The notes: generated by a model not told the origin, from the sequence alone. A DNA stretch of 17,225 nucleotides from Deltaproteobacteria bacterium (GCA_004356685.1 SMWS01000046.1:1-17225), one strand, 5' to 3'. Positions 6,509-14,429 are shown, counted from the first letter of the stretch. Numbers and translations are program-made.

Positions 6509-8554
6509 TTATAAAAATAATGCTGGAGCAACAACAAGTGAAACAATTGACATAAGTTTAATCAGAATATTCATTGATGGACCAGATGTATCTTTAAATG
6601 GGTCGCCAATTGTATCACCTATAACCGCAGCTTTATGAGCATCTGAACCTTTACCCCCCAAATTACCCTCTTCAATATATTTTTTGGCATTATCCCAGGC
6701 CCCGCCAGCATTTGCCATCATGAGCGCTAGCATTACACCCGAAACAAGCGCACCTGCTAAAAATCCGCCAAGCGCTTCTACTCCCAAGATGAACCCGATA
6801 ATTATTGGTGAAGTAATAGCAATAACACCAGGCCATACCATTTCTCTGATGGCTGATTTTGTACTAATGCTTATACATGTTGCATAATCAGGTTTTGCCT
6901 TGCCTTCCATAAGACCTGTGATCTCCCTGAATTGACGTCTAACCTCTTCAACCATTTGTTGAGCAGTTTTTCCAACTGATCCCATTGTAAGAGCTCCAAT
7001 AAGATAAGGAATTGCTCCTCCTATTAACAAACCCGCAACTACCTTGCTGTTTGTCAGGTTAATGGAATCAAGTCCAACGGCTTTTGTATAGGCTGCAAAC
7101 AGAGCAAGCGCCACAAGCGCTGCTGATCCGATTGCAAATCCCTTACCAATAGCAGCTGTCGTATTTCCCAAGGAATCCAATTTGTCAGTAATCTTCCTTA
7201 CATCCTCTCCCAGTCCAGCCATTTCTGTAATACCCCCAGCGTTATCAGCAACAGGTCCATAAGCGTCTACTGACATTGTAATACCAATAGTTGCAAGCAT
7301 GCTCACTGCCGCAATTCCTATACCATAAAGGCCTGCAAACCAGAAAGAAAAAGTAATTGCTAGAACAATAATAATTACCGGCAATATTGTGCTCTTCATA
7401 CCAATTGATAAACCTTCTATTATATTCGTTGCTACGCTTGTCACAGAAGCCTCTGCAATTTTTCTTATTGGAGCACCAGATGTGTAATATTCCGTTACCA
7501 GTCCTATTAGCACACCAGAAATCAGACCAAGAAGCGCCGCACACCAAATTTTTATTGCAAACCAAAATCCAATAGTATCTGCAAAACCTAATATTGCCAA
7601 AACTATCAAGCTAACTCCCAAGTAAATCCCTCCTGCATAAAAAGTTCCATATCTCAGTACAGATTGAGGTTCATCGTCTTTTTTCCTATCAATATATTTT
7701 GAACCTAATATAGAAGCAATACTGCCAATGGTTATTAGAACAATAGGAATTGCCATAAGCGCTATCCTGTTGTGTTCTTCCATACCTGCAGCAATCACAA
7801 TTGTGGCAATCACTGAGCTTACATACGATTCAAATAAATCAGCGCCCATACCGGCAACGTCTCCAACATTGTCTCCTACGTTATCAGCAATAGTTGCTGG
7901 GTTTCTTGGATCATCTTCAGGTATTCCTGCTTCAACTTTTCCTACCAGATCGGCGCCTACGTCTGCAGCTTTTGTAAAAATTCCTCCGCCAATCCTGGCA
8001 AAAAGAGCGACCGAGCTTGCTCCCATTGCAAAACCGCCGATTATACCGGCAAACTTAGTTACAAAACCAGTTAATGAAGCGCCTGCAGGATTTTCAGGTA
8101 ACCCTATAAGAAAAGCATATCCAATTGAAAGCCCCAATAGTCCAAGCCCGGCGACTGAAAGCCCCATAACATTTCCACCCTTAAAAGCGACAGAAAGTGC
8201 TGCGCCCTGACCTTCGCTTGCTGCTGCCTGCGCGGTTCTAACATTAGCCTTGGTTGCTGACATCATCCCAAAAAAACCGGCTAAACATGAAAGCCCCGCT
8301 CCACATATATAGGCAATCGCTGTGGGCCAGTTAAGGCCAAAACCAAGTAAGATAAATATAACTCCAACAAAATATCCAATAACTTTATATTCACTCCTAA
8401 GAAAAACCATTGCACCTTCGTGAATTGCAGATGCAATCTCTTTCATCTTTTCATTACCTTCAGGGAGCGACTTCATCCCCTTATACACTGAATATGCATA
8501 TCCCAATACACCTAGTGCAACTATTATTCCAAGTGACGCTATTAACTCACTCAT
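6509..8554 (-). CDS. hppA: Membrane-bound ion-pumping pyrophosphatase, K+-dependent type
   Basis: A 681-residue polytopic membrane protein (family 650-750; about 16 membrane helices expected). It couples pyrophosphate hydrolysis to H+ or Na+ export. The substrate-site signature EDDPRNPATIADNVGDNVGD lies at 213-232, FESYV with E242 follows in the next helix, DAYGPVADNAGGI is at 430-442, and GDTIGDPFKDTSGPS is near the C-terminus. In GNTTAAIGKGFAIGS (463-477), A467 and G470 replace the Lys and Thr of K+-independent enzymes, so K+ stimulation is predicted. Whether it pumps H+ or Na+ cannot be read safely. The start follows GGAGG with 8-base spacing. It sits between pth and rpsF in a translation operon and could recycle pyrophosphate made in biosynthesis. 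Confidence 0.97.
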   Translation of the reverse strand: MSELIASLGIIVALGVLGYAYSVYKGMKSLPEGNEKMKEIASAIHEGAMVFLRSEYKVIGYFVGVIFILLGFGLNWPTAIAYICGAGLSCLAGFFGMMSATKANVRTAQAAASEGQGAALSVAFKGGNVMGLSVAGLGLLGLSIGYAFLIGLPENPAGASLTGFVTKFAGIIGGFAMGASSVALFARIGGGIFTKAADVGADLVGKVEAGIPEDDPRNPATIADNVGDNVGDVAGMGADLFESYVSSVIATIVIAAGMEEHNRIALMAIPIVLITIGSIASILGSKYIDRKKDDEPQSVLRYGTFYAGGIYLGVSLIVLAILGFADTIGFWFAIKIWCAALLGLISGVLIGLVTEYYTSGAPIRKIAEASVTSVATNIIEGLSIGMKSTILPVIIIVLAITFSFWFAGLYGIGIAAVSMLATIGITMSVDAYGPVADNAGGITEMAGLGEDVRKITDKLDSLGNTTAAIGKGFAIGSAALVALALFAAYTKAVGLDSINLTNSKVVAGLLIGGAIPYLIGALTMGSVGKTAQQMVEEVRRQFREITGLMEGKAKPDYATCISISTKSAIREMVWPGVIAITSPIIIGFILGVEALGGFLAGALVSGVMLALMMANAGGAWDNAKKYIEEGNLGGKGSDAHKAAVIGDTIGDPFKDTSGPSMNILIKLMSIVSLVVAPALFL

Positions 8555-8602
8555 ATTTTATTCCTCCTTAAATAACGAAATCTTAAAAAACTCAATAATT
8601 TT

Positions 8603-9196
8603 TTAACCTTCATCGTTTTCAAAATTTTTTTCGGCTCTTATATTAAATTCATTCATGGCTTTTTCAATACCATTTATAATAATTGCAAAAACACTATCCC
8701 TTGCGCTTTCTATGACTTCGGGCAGTTGCTGTCTTTCTTCTTTGCTAAAACCCGATAAAACATGTTTTATAACATTATTTTTGTCATAGGGTTTTCCCAC
8801 ACCAACCCTTACTCTGGCAAAATCATCAGATCCTATATTCTGAATTATAGATTTTATACCATTATGACCCGCGCTTCCTCCGTCTTTTTTAAGCTTGATT
8901 CTTTGCAGTGGCAGATCCATTTCATCGTGTATTACAATAATTTTATCCGTATCTATCTTATAAAACTCTCTTGCTTCCCTCAGTGCATTTCCACTATTGT
9001 TCATATAGGTTTGAGGTTTTAGTAACAAAATCTTACTTTCCTCAAATTGTCCAAGATTATACAAGCCTTGAAACCCCTTTTTGGTAATTTTAACCCCTAT
9101 GTCTTCAGCGATCTTATCTATCGTTAAAAAACCCACATTATGTCTGGTATTTTCGTATTCTTTACCCGGATTACCCAGGCCTGCGATAAGAAACAT
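8603..9196 (-). CDS. pth: Peptidyl-tRNA hydrolase
   Basis: A 197-residue Pth, which frees tRNA from peptidyl-tRNAs dropped by stalled ribosomes. The N-terminal GLGNPGKEYENTRHNVGF gives N9 and catalytic H19. KPQTYMNNSG (60-69) and HDEMDLP (90-96, with catalytic D94) follow, then GGSAGHNGIKS (106-116). All expected catalytic and substrate-binding residues are present, and the length is normal (about 185-200). No convincing Shine-Dalgarno precedes the ATG, which lies 19 bases after the rplY stop, so translational coupling or re-initiation is likely. The neighbours rplY and prs upstream are the usual ones; ychF, often next, is replaced by hppA. Confidence 0.97.
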   Translation of the reverse strand: MFLIAGLGNPGKEYENTRHNVGFLTIDKIAEDIGVKITKKGFQGLYNLGQFEESKILLLKPQTYMNNSGNALREAREFYKIDTDKIIVIHDEMDLPLQRIKLKKDGGSAGHNGIKSIIQNIGSDDFARVRVGVGKPYDKNNVIKHVLSGFSKEERQQLPEVIESARDSVFAIIINGIEKAMNEFNIRAEKNFENDEG

Positions 9197-9215
9197 CTAA
9201 GTTAATATATATAGT

Positions 9216-9893
9216 TTATTCAGATTCTGCAGACTCCTCTTTTTTCTCCTCTGTGGTTTCTGCTGCTTCTTCTTCTGTTACTTCCTCAATCTCTTCTTCG
9301 CCTTCTTCCACCACAACCTTCTCAACTCTAGGAGTTAGAATTGTTACTACAGTAGAGCTAGGATCATCTAAGACATTTATTTTATCAGAAACCTCTATAT
9401 CCCTTACATGAATAGAGTCATTAATGTGCAGTTCTGATACCTCTACTTCAAATACATTGGGAATATCTGATGGTAAACACTCGATCTCAATTTCCCTCAA
9501 TATCTCTTCAAGCAATCCCTTTTCTTCATGAACCCCTATGGGTCTTCCTACGATTTTTACCGGAACCTTAAGTGAAAAACTTTTATTCATATCTAATTCC
9601 ATAAAATCCAAATGGATTGATTTGTTTGTAATGTAATCCATCTGTACTTCTCTTAGGAGTGAAAGTTTTTTAATCTCTTTATCCCCGTCCTTAATATGCA
9701 TTTCGAGCAGGGTATTTTCACCCGCGTCTGTTGATAATGCTTCTTTTAGCTCTGTAGGATTTACAACTATTGAAATTGACTCAGAACCTTTCCCATATAT
9801 AACTGCGGGGATATTGCCTTCATTTCTGATTGCTTTTGAACCGCTTTTCCCCATTCTTACTCTTCTTTTAACATTTATTACACTTTGTGCCAT
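9216..9893 (-). CDS. rplY: 50S ribosomal protein L25, CTC/TL5 general stress form
   Basis: A 225-residue two-domain L25 (CTC type). The N-terminal 5S rRNA-binding domain (about 5-95) contains GNIPAVIYGKG (26-36) and ends with SIHLDFMEL. The C-terminal TL5 beta domain (about 100-190) includes VGRPIGVHEEKGLLEE and LPSDIPNVFEVEVSEL. An extremely acidic tail follows (196-225), mostly Glu. The protein binds 5S rRNA in the central protuberance. The start has AGGAG 7 bases upstream. It lies 18 bases after prs, the classic prs-ctc-pth order. Confidence 0.96.
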   Translation of the reverse strand: MAQSVINVKRRVRMGKSGSKAIRNEGNIPAVIYGKGSESISIVVNPTELKEALSTDAGENTLLEMHIKDGDKEIKKLSLLREVQMDYITNKSIHLDFMELDMNKSFSLKVPVKIVGRPIGVHEEKGLLEEILREIEIECLPSDIPNVFEVEVSELHINDSIHVRDIEVSDKINVLDDPSSTVVTILTPRVEKVVVEEGEEEIEEVTEEEAAETTEEKKEESAESE

Positions 9894-9911
9894 TTTATAA
9901 CTCCTAAAAAA

Positions 9912-10853
9912 TTAATTAAATAAAGTACTAATAGATTCTCCTGTCGTAATTCTCTTTATTGCTTCGCCAAGCAAATTTGCGATACTTAAAAATTTAATCT
10001 TTTCACATTTCAAAGTTTCTTCTCTTGGCGGAATAGTATCTGTTAATATTACCTCTTCAAAATCTGACTTACTTATTCTCTCAATAGCTTTGCCCGATAA
10101 AACCCCGTGCGTACAGCACAAGCTCACACTCTTTGCCCCTTTATTAAGTATTGCCTTGGCAGCCTTCACTGCAGTGTCGGCAGTGTCTACCATATCATCA
10201 ACGATTATAGCTGTTTTGTCTTTTACATCACCAATTAAGTAGGTGATTTCTGCAACATTGGGACCGCTCCTTCTTTTATCAGTCATAGCCAGTGCGGCGT
10301 GTAATCTTTTTGCATACGCCCTTGCTCTTTCCATTCCTCCTGCATCGGGTGAAACTATAACAATTTCTTGTCCTTCAAATCTTTTTTTTATATATTCAAT
10401 AAATATTGGTGCAGCATATATATGATCTACCGGGACATCAAAAAATCCCTGAATCTGGCCTGCATGTAAATCAACAGTAACAAGTCTGTCTATCCCGGCT
10501 TTTAATATTATTTCAGAAACCAGTTTAGCGCTAATAGGCGCTCTGGGCTGTACTTTTCTATCCTGTCTTGCATAACCAAAATAAGGTATAACAGCAGTAA
10601 TTTCCCTCGTAGACGCTCTCTTAAGTGCATCTATAATAATTAGCAGTTCCATTATATGTTCATTTACGGGCGGGCATGTTGACTGAATTATAAACACATG
10701 GTCACCACGAACGCTCTCTTTAATATTAATAAATATTTCCCCATCGCTAAATCTATGTATATCTATTTCACCTGGCTTTATATGCAGATAATCGCATATT
10801 GCATTTACAAGAGGCACATTAGAATTTCCACTAAATATCTTTGTTGATTTCAT
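9912..10853 (-). CDS. prs: Ribose-phosphate pyrophosphokinase (PRPP synthetase)
   Basis: A 313-residue class I PRPP synthetase that makes PRPP and AMP from ribose 5-phosphate and ATP for nucleotide, His, Trp and NAD synthesis. Visible blocks are FSDGEIFINIKESVRG (35-50), PYFGYARQDRK (90-100, ATP site), TVDLHAGQIQGFF (126-138), SPDAGGMERA (168-177) and the PRPP loop VDDMVDTADT (218-227). The loop normally reads VDDMxDTGGT or VDDMxDTAGT; here D226 replaces the second Gly. It is first in the prs-to-rplI run behind a strong promoter. The start has AGGA about 9 bases upstream. Confidence 0.97.
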   Translation of the reverse strand: MKSTKIFSGNSNVPLVNAICDYLHIKPGEIDIHRFSDGEIFINIKESVRGDHVFIIQSTCPPVNEHIMELLIIIDALKRASTREITAVIPYFGYARQDRKVQPRAPISAKLVSEIILKAGIDRLVTVDLHAGQIQGFFDVPVDHIYAAPIFIEYIKKRFEGQEIVIVSPDAGGMERARAYAKRLHAALAMTDKRRSGPNVAEITYLIGDVKDKTAIIVDDMVDTADTAVKAAKAILNKGAKSVSLCCTHGVLSGKAIERISKSDFEEVILTDTIPPREETLKCEKIKFLSIANLLGEAIKRITTGESISTLFN

Positions 10854-10888
10854 CTCTATATTTCCTGATTAAAAATACAAAAGCAGGT

Positions 10889-10916
10889 ATTATAAAGTAC
10901 AAAATGTATATTGCAA
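10889..10916 (-). promoter_or_regulatory. sigma70-like promoter of the prs operon
   Basis: On the minus strand a -35 TTGCAA (10916-10911), a 16-base spacer and a perfect -10 TATAAT (10894-10889), about 36 bases before the prs start codon. It is the only strong promoter seen for the seven-gene run down to rplI. TTGCAA is its own reverse complement and could also serve as -35 for the plus-strand gene at 10949, but no good -10 lies at 16-18 bases on that side. Confidence 0.75.
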
Positions 10917-10948
10917 GACACTTAAATATATTATTAATTTTGTGATTT

Positions 10949-11383
10949 ATGAATCAAATAGACAGTGATATAATAAGGTATATAAGTAGGAAAAGAATTG
11001 CCCATTTTGCCACTTGTGATAGTAATGGAATTCCTACAGTTATACCCATTTGCTTTGTATATCATAATGGAATTGTATACTCCCCAATAGATAAAAAGCC
11101 AAAAAAAATTTCGCCAACCAAACTCAAAAGGGTTAAAAATATTATGGAAAACCCATTTGTATCGCTTGTCATCGATGAATACAACGACAACTGGAACAGG
11201 CTTAGTTATGTAATAATTCAGGGTAGTGCCTCACTGATAGATCATGGGCAGGAATATGAAAGTGCCCTTGGTATGCTATGTGAAAAATATGAACAATACT
11301 CCAAAATGAAATTAAATGATTTGGGTTTGCCCGTTATAAAGATAGTTTCTAATAAAATTATTACCTGGGGAAACTTCGATTAA
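10949..11383 (+). CDS. PPOX-class flavin/F420 oxidoreductase, Rv0121-like
   Basis: A 144-residue single-domain split-barrel protein of the pyridoxamine-5'-phosphate-oxidase superfamily. ISRKRIAHFATCDSNGIPTVIPICFVYHNG (12-41), SPIDKKPKK (45-53) and VSLVIDEYNDNWNRLSYVIIQGSA (71-94) match the pattern of the Rv0121 group (TIGR03668-like), described as probable F420-dependent enzymes. Whether the cofactor here is F420, FMN or another molecule cannot be decided, since no F420 biosynthesis gene is in the window. The start is the first ATG; there is no Shine-Dalgarno in the preceding AT-rich 15 bases. The FIST gene follows 17 bases downstream in the same direction, so the two probably share a transcript. 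Confidence 0.85.
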   Translation: MNQIDSDIIRYISRKRIAHFATCDSNGIPTVIPICFVYHNGIVYSPIDKKPKKISPTKLKRVKNIMENPFVSLVIDEYNDNWNRLSYVIIQGSASLIDHGQEYESALGMLCEKYEQYSKMKLNDLGLPVIKIVSNKIITWGNFD

Positions 11384-11400
11384 TATTTAATTTATTAAAA

Positions 11401-12585
11401 ATGATAAAAGCAGGGGTCGGAAGTTCTACTAATACTGATAGTACAGAAGCTGTGAAAGAAGCTTCGCAAAATTCTCTAAATAATGCCGGAATCAAAAAAG
11501 CCGATTGGGTTTTAATTTTTGCTACATTTCATCACAGAAACAACTATCAAACAATATTAGAAAAAGTATCTGAAATAACGGGTACTGAAAAAATAACAGG
11601 CTGCAGCTCTATAGGCGTTTTATCTAATAACGGAGAGATTGAGGGTGAGCCGGGAATAGTAGTACTTAGTGTAAGTTCAGATAGTTTGAATGCCGATACT
11701 TTTATAAACCCTATTTCTACTGATATGGGTGTAGGAATTGCTAATAATATTAAAAGAAAACTCGGTGAAATAAAAAACGGCAATAAAATAGTTGTTATAC
11801 TTCCCGATCCTTTTAACTTTCATCACAACTTGTTTTTTAGTGCACTGGGTTCTTTAAGCAATTTCACACCAATAATAGGCGCTACCTGCTCAGAACATCC
11901 TGAATCAAATGTTACTTTTCAATATAATGGAAAGTCAGTTAATAGTTCATGCATTACAGGGATGCTAATAAGTGGAAGTTTTAACCAACACACAGGACTT
12001 ACCCAAGGCTGTATATCTGCGGGTAGCCCTCTAAAAGTTACAGATTGCAACCAAAATATAATAACAGAGCTAGACAGAAAACCTGCATTTGAGGTATTAA
12101 AAGAAGTAGTGCCATCGCAAATCATGGAAAATCCAAATGAATTAATGAGAGTAGTAAGTGTGGGACTGCGCTCTGTTGGAAATAAAATTTCCAGTTCTAA
12201 TAGAGATTATTTAGTAAGAAATATTGTTGGAGTTGATGAGAAGTCAGGCGTGATAGGGATTTCCGAAAATATAAAAGTGGGAGATGAAATTGTTATAACA
12301 CTGAGAAATCCAGATATGGCGCGGCAAGACCTCAAGAATATGCTGCAAAATCTTAAATCTGAGATAAAAGATCAAAGCAAAATAAGATTTGGCATATATT
12401 TTAATTGCTGCGGCAGGGGGTCTTATTTTTATGGTAATAAAGACATAGACACCGCATACATATCAAATTACTTTCCTAATATTCCCATAATAGGATTTTT
12501 TGGAAATTCAGAGATAGCTCCAATTATGGAACAAAATCATTTATTTACTTATACAGGCGTGCTAACTCTCTTTTCAGAAGAGTAA
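11401..12585 (+). CDS. FIST-domain sensory protein (FIST_N + FIST_C)
   Basis: A 394-residue soluble protein made only of the FIST module, a proposed small-ligand sensory domain usually attached to histidine kinases or methyl-accepting proteins. FIST_N covers about 30-215, with ITGCSSIGVLSNNGEIEGEPGIVVL (65-89) and FTPIIGATCSEHP. FIST_C covers about 225-390 and ends FGIYFNCCGRGSYFYG, PNIPIIGFFGNSEIAPI and TYTGVLTLF. No output domain, signal peptide or membrane segment is present, so any partner must be separate. The ATG at 11401 has no Shine-Dalgarno. It lies 17 bases after the PPOX gene and ends 3 bases from the convergent end of msrB. The ligand is unknown. Confidence 0.88.
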   Translation: MIKAGVGSSTNTDSTEAVKEASQNSLNNAGIKKADWVLIFATFHHRNNYQTILEKVSEITGTEKITGCSSIGVLSNNGEIEGEPGIVVLSVSSDSLNADTFINPISTDMGVGIANNIKRKLGEIKNGNKIVVILPDPFNFHHNLFFSALGSLSNFTPIIGATCSEHPESNVTFQYNGKSVNSSCITGMLISGSFNQHTGLTQGCISAGSPLKVTDCNQNIITELDRKPAFEVLKEVVPSQIMENPNELMRVVSVGLRSVGNKISSSNRDYLVRNIVGVDEKSGVIGISENIKVGDEIVITLRNPDMARQDLKNMLQNLKSEIKDQSKIRFGIYFNCCGRGSYFYGNKDIDTAYISNYFPNIPIIGFFGNSEIAPIMEQNHLFTYTGVLTLFSEE

Positions 12586-12588
12586 CCG

Positions 12589-12990
12589 CTAATTTTCTTC
12601 TTTCTTAAAATCAAGTGAACAGGAATTTATGCAATATCTAAGGCCTGTAGGATTCGGTCCGTCTTCAAATACATGTCCCAGATGGGCGCCGCATTTATCA
12701 CACATAACCTCGGTTCTTGTCACTCCACGGCTGTTATCTTCATCCATCTTAATATTTTCTCTCTTTGCCGGATCCCAGAAACTTGGCCATCCGGTGCCTG
12801 ACTCAAACTTTGTATCCGATGAAAAAAGCTCATTTCCACAGCATACACATATATATTTACCCTTTTCCTTATTTTCATAATACTTTCCGGTAAATGGTCT
12901 TTCCGTTCCTTTTTCCCTTGTAACTCTATACTGCTCAGCAGTTAGTTCCTTTTGCCACTCTTCCTCAGTTTTTTTAACCTTTTCAGACAT
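12589..12990 (-). CDS. msrB: Peptide-methionine (R)-S-oxide reductase MsrB
   Basis: A 133-residue zinc-type MsrB that repairs methionine-R-sulfoxide in proteins. C48, C51, C97 and C100 form the two CxxC zinc pairs. SGTGWPSF (64-71) and GAHLGHVFEDGP (101-112) are the fold signatures, and the catalytic cysteine is C120 in LRYCINS. The usual resolving-Cys position before GWPSF is Thr, so regeneration may use C124 (YCINSC) or thioredoxin directly. No signal peptide, so cytoplasmic. The start follows GGAGG with 7-base spacing. It is a single gene with its own upstream region (12991-13109), which holds a long palindrome. Confidence 0.96.
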   Translation of the reverse strand: MSEKVKKTEEEWQKELTAEQYRVTREKGTERPFTGKYYENKEKGKYICVCCGNELFSSDTKFESGTGWPSFWDPAKRENIKMDEDNSRGVTRTEVMCDKCGAHLGHVFEDGPNPTGLRYCINSCSLDFKKEEN

Positions 12991-13054
12991 CGTATTGCCT
13001 CCAGTTTTTAGATACCGCTATTTAGAGGTAAGTTTAGCAAATCAAGATTCTATA

Positions 13055-13084
13055 TTATGAATTTCCTTATAATGAAATTCATAA
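13055..13084. repeat. 30-base perfect inverted repeat upstream of msrB
   Basis: Arms TTATGAATTTC (13055-13065) and GAAATTCATAA (13074-13084) are perfect over 11 bases, with an 8-base centre. It lies 65 bases before the msrB start and 25 bases after the end of the metzincin gene, both on the minus strand. It may be an operator for msrB or an AT-rich transcript-end hairpin of the upstream gene. No T-run follows directly on the minus strand, so a standard Rho-independent terminator is not supported. Confidence 0.7.
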
Positions 13085-13109
13085 CACAAATATTGTAATA
13101 GACTATTAT

Positions 13110-14429
13110 CTATTGACCTAATCCCGCACCTATCATAAGGTTAGTCCATTGACCCGGAGTATAGTCTAGGGGACGAGATAACGCATTAATAAATTGATTG
13201 GGATTAGGAGCACCAGGTACTCCTTGAATAAACACTATCGGTGGATCCTCAGCTGGCGTGCCCATTGCTGTCGCTCCAGGATCACGTTCAATCATAGGAA
13301 TTGCACCACTAACACATGCAGCAGTACTCGACAGCGGGTGACATAAGCCCAGATTATGACCAAATTCATGCATAATATTTATAGGTTGATAATTTTTAAT
13401 ATCAGGTAATAAATCAACTAATTTAGAATAACCTATTGCCACATTTCCTCTAATACCTGGAGAAGGACTTTCAGCAATTCCAAATGCCTTAATACCATTT
13501 AATAATGGCATATCTTTTGCCAAGAGAAAAAAATATGACATTGTTCGGATCCCAATGGGAACATTCTGATCTCTAATTGTTCTTGCAGTTGCTAATGGCA
13601 AAAAAGTGCCATCAGGTACTGGTTCTCCAGCTAAAGTAACTAAACCCCCTTCTCCAACCGCGCCATTAAGTTCACCATCATCTATATGTAAATTTATATT
13701 TCGAAAAGCAAACCGGCTCTTTAACAATTCCTTTGATTTTTGTAAAAGTTTGCTGCTTTGATGAGTGGCTCCAAAAATTAGGAGTATATCAAGTTGTTCA
13801 CTTCGGGGATCTCCAATACCGTTGAAAGACTCCGACAAAAGTGCTTCCTGTAACTCTGTAATTCCATCACCATCTGTATCAGCGTTGGCATTATTTGGAT
13901 TCGGATCAGCAAATTTGGTCAAGACAGTGGTAAAATTCAATGAATTAAGTCCCATTAAAACTGGAAACGTGCTATCCTGATTGTTAAAATTTATTTCAGA
14001 AGAAAATGTTTCTATAACTAGACCTCCAATCAGTCTATCTATTCTTAATGGAACCGTGAATGCAACAACATGATTCTCATGATCTAATAAATTAGTTCCT
14101 ATTGTCCTTTGCAAAATATCAATCCCGATAGGTATCACATTGCCTGCACTGAAATCTTGAACATCAATAATGCCGTTCAAGCTTGGTGTTAAGGGAAAAC
14201 GTATATCATCTATAACGATCCTATACTGGCCTGCTATGTTGAAAACCCCGGATTCTAGCCTCAGAATTACAAGCTGATTAGTCTCGTTTGTAAACCATCC
14301 ATCCCCGTCATCATCTCTTATTTGTTCTCCAAGATTTACCAGTCCTGGGTTACATGCAGTTACTGCAAGTAATATTAAAAATGAAATTGAAATAAAAATT
14401 GTTATTGTATAACTATTATTATTTGGCAT
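13110..14429 (-). CDS. Lipoprotein metzincin-type zinc metalloprotease
   Basis: A 439-residue predicted lipoprotein. The signal peptide ends in the lipobox VTAC with C26 as the lipidated residue. HEFGHNLGLCH (354-364) matches the metzincin zinc site HExxHxxGxxH exactly: H354, H358 and H364 as zinc ligands and E355 as catalytic base. Candidate Met-turn methionines lie at 379, 389 and 432. Two calcium-loop motifs, DDDGDG (39-44) and DTDGDG (184-189, followed by TELQEAL), resemble thrombospondin type 3 or dockerin-like loops. The 50-170 region is probably beta-rich and of unknown family. I chose the ATG at 14429 because GGAGG lies 8 bases upstream; an in-frame ATG at 14444 overlaps that site. 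Likely outside the cytoplasm on a membrane surface; the substrate is unknown. Confidence 0.85.
   Translation of the reverse strand: MPNNNSYTITIFISISFLILLAVTACNPGLVNLGEQIRDDDGDGWFTNETNQLVILRLESGVFNIAGQYRIVIDDIRFPLTPSLNGIIDVQDFSAGNVIPIGIDILQRTIGTNLLDHENHVVAFTVPLRIDRLIGGLVIETFSSEINFNNQDSTFPVLMGLNSLNFTTVLTKFADPNPNNANADTDGDGITELQEALLSESFNGIGDPRSEQLDILLIFGATHQSSKLLQKSKELLKSRFAFRNINLHIDDGELNGAVGEGGLVTLAGEPVPDGTFLPLATARTIRDQNVPIGIRTMSYFFLLAKDMPLLNGIKAFGIAESPSPGIRGNVAIGYSKLVDLLPDIKNYQPINIMHEFGHNLGLCHPLSSTAACVSGAIPMIERDPGATAMGTPAEDPPIVFIQGVPGAPNPNQFINALSRPLDYTPGQWTNLMIGAGLGQ

Noticed and set aside
7728..8210. 160-codon plus-strand frame opposite hppA
   Set aside because: Low-complexity Ala/Pro/Ser/Ile composition typical of the complement of a membrane protein; the minus strand encodes an unmistakable pyrophosphatase.
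12568..12582. Hairpin CTCTT/AAGAG at the convergent ends of the FIST gene and msrB
   Set aside because: Five-base stem inside the FIST coding end with no T-run on either strand, so not supportable as a terminator.
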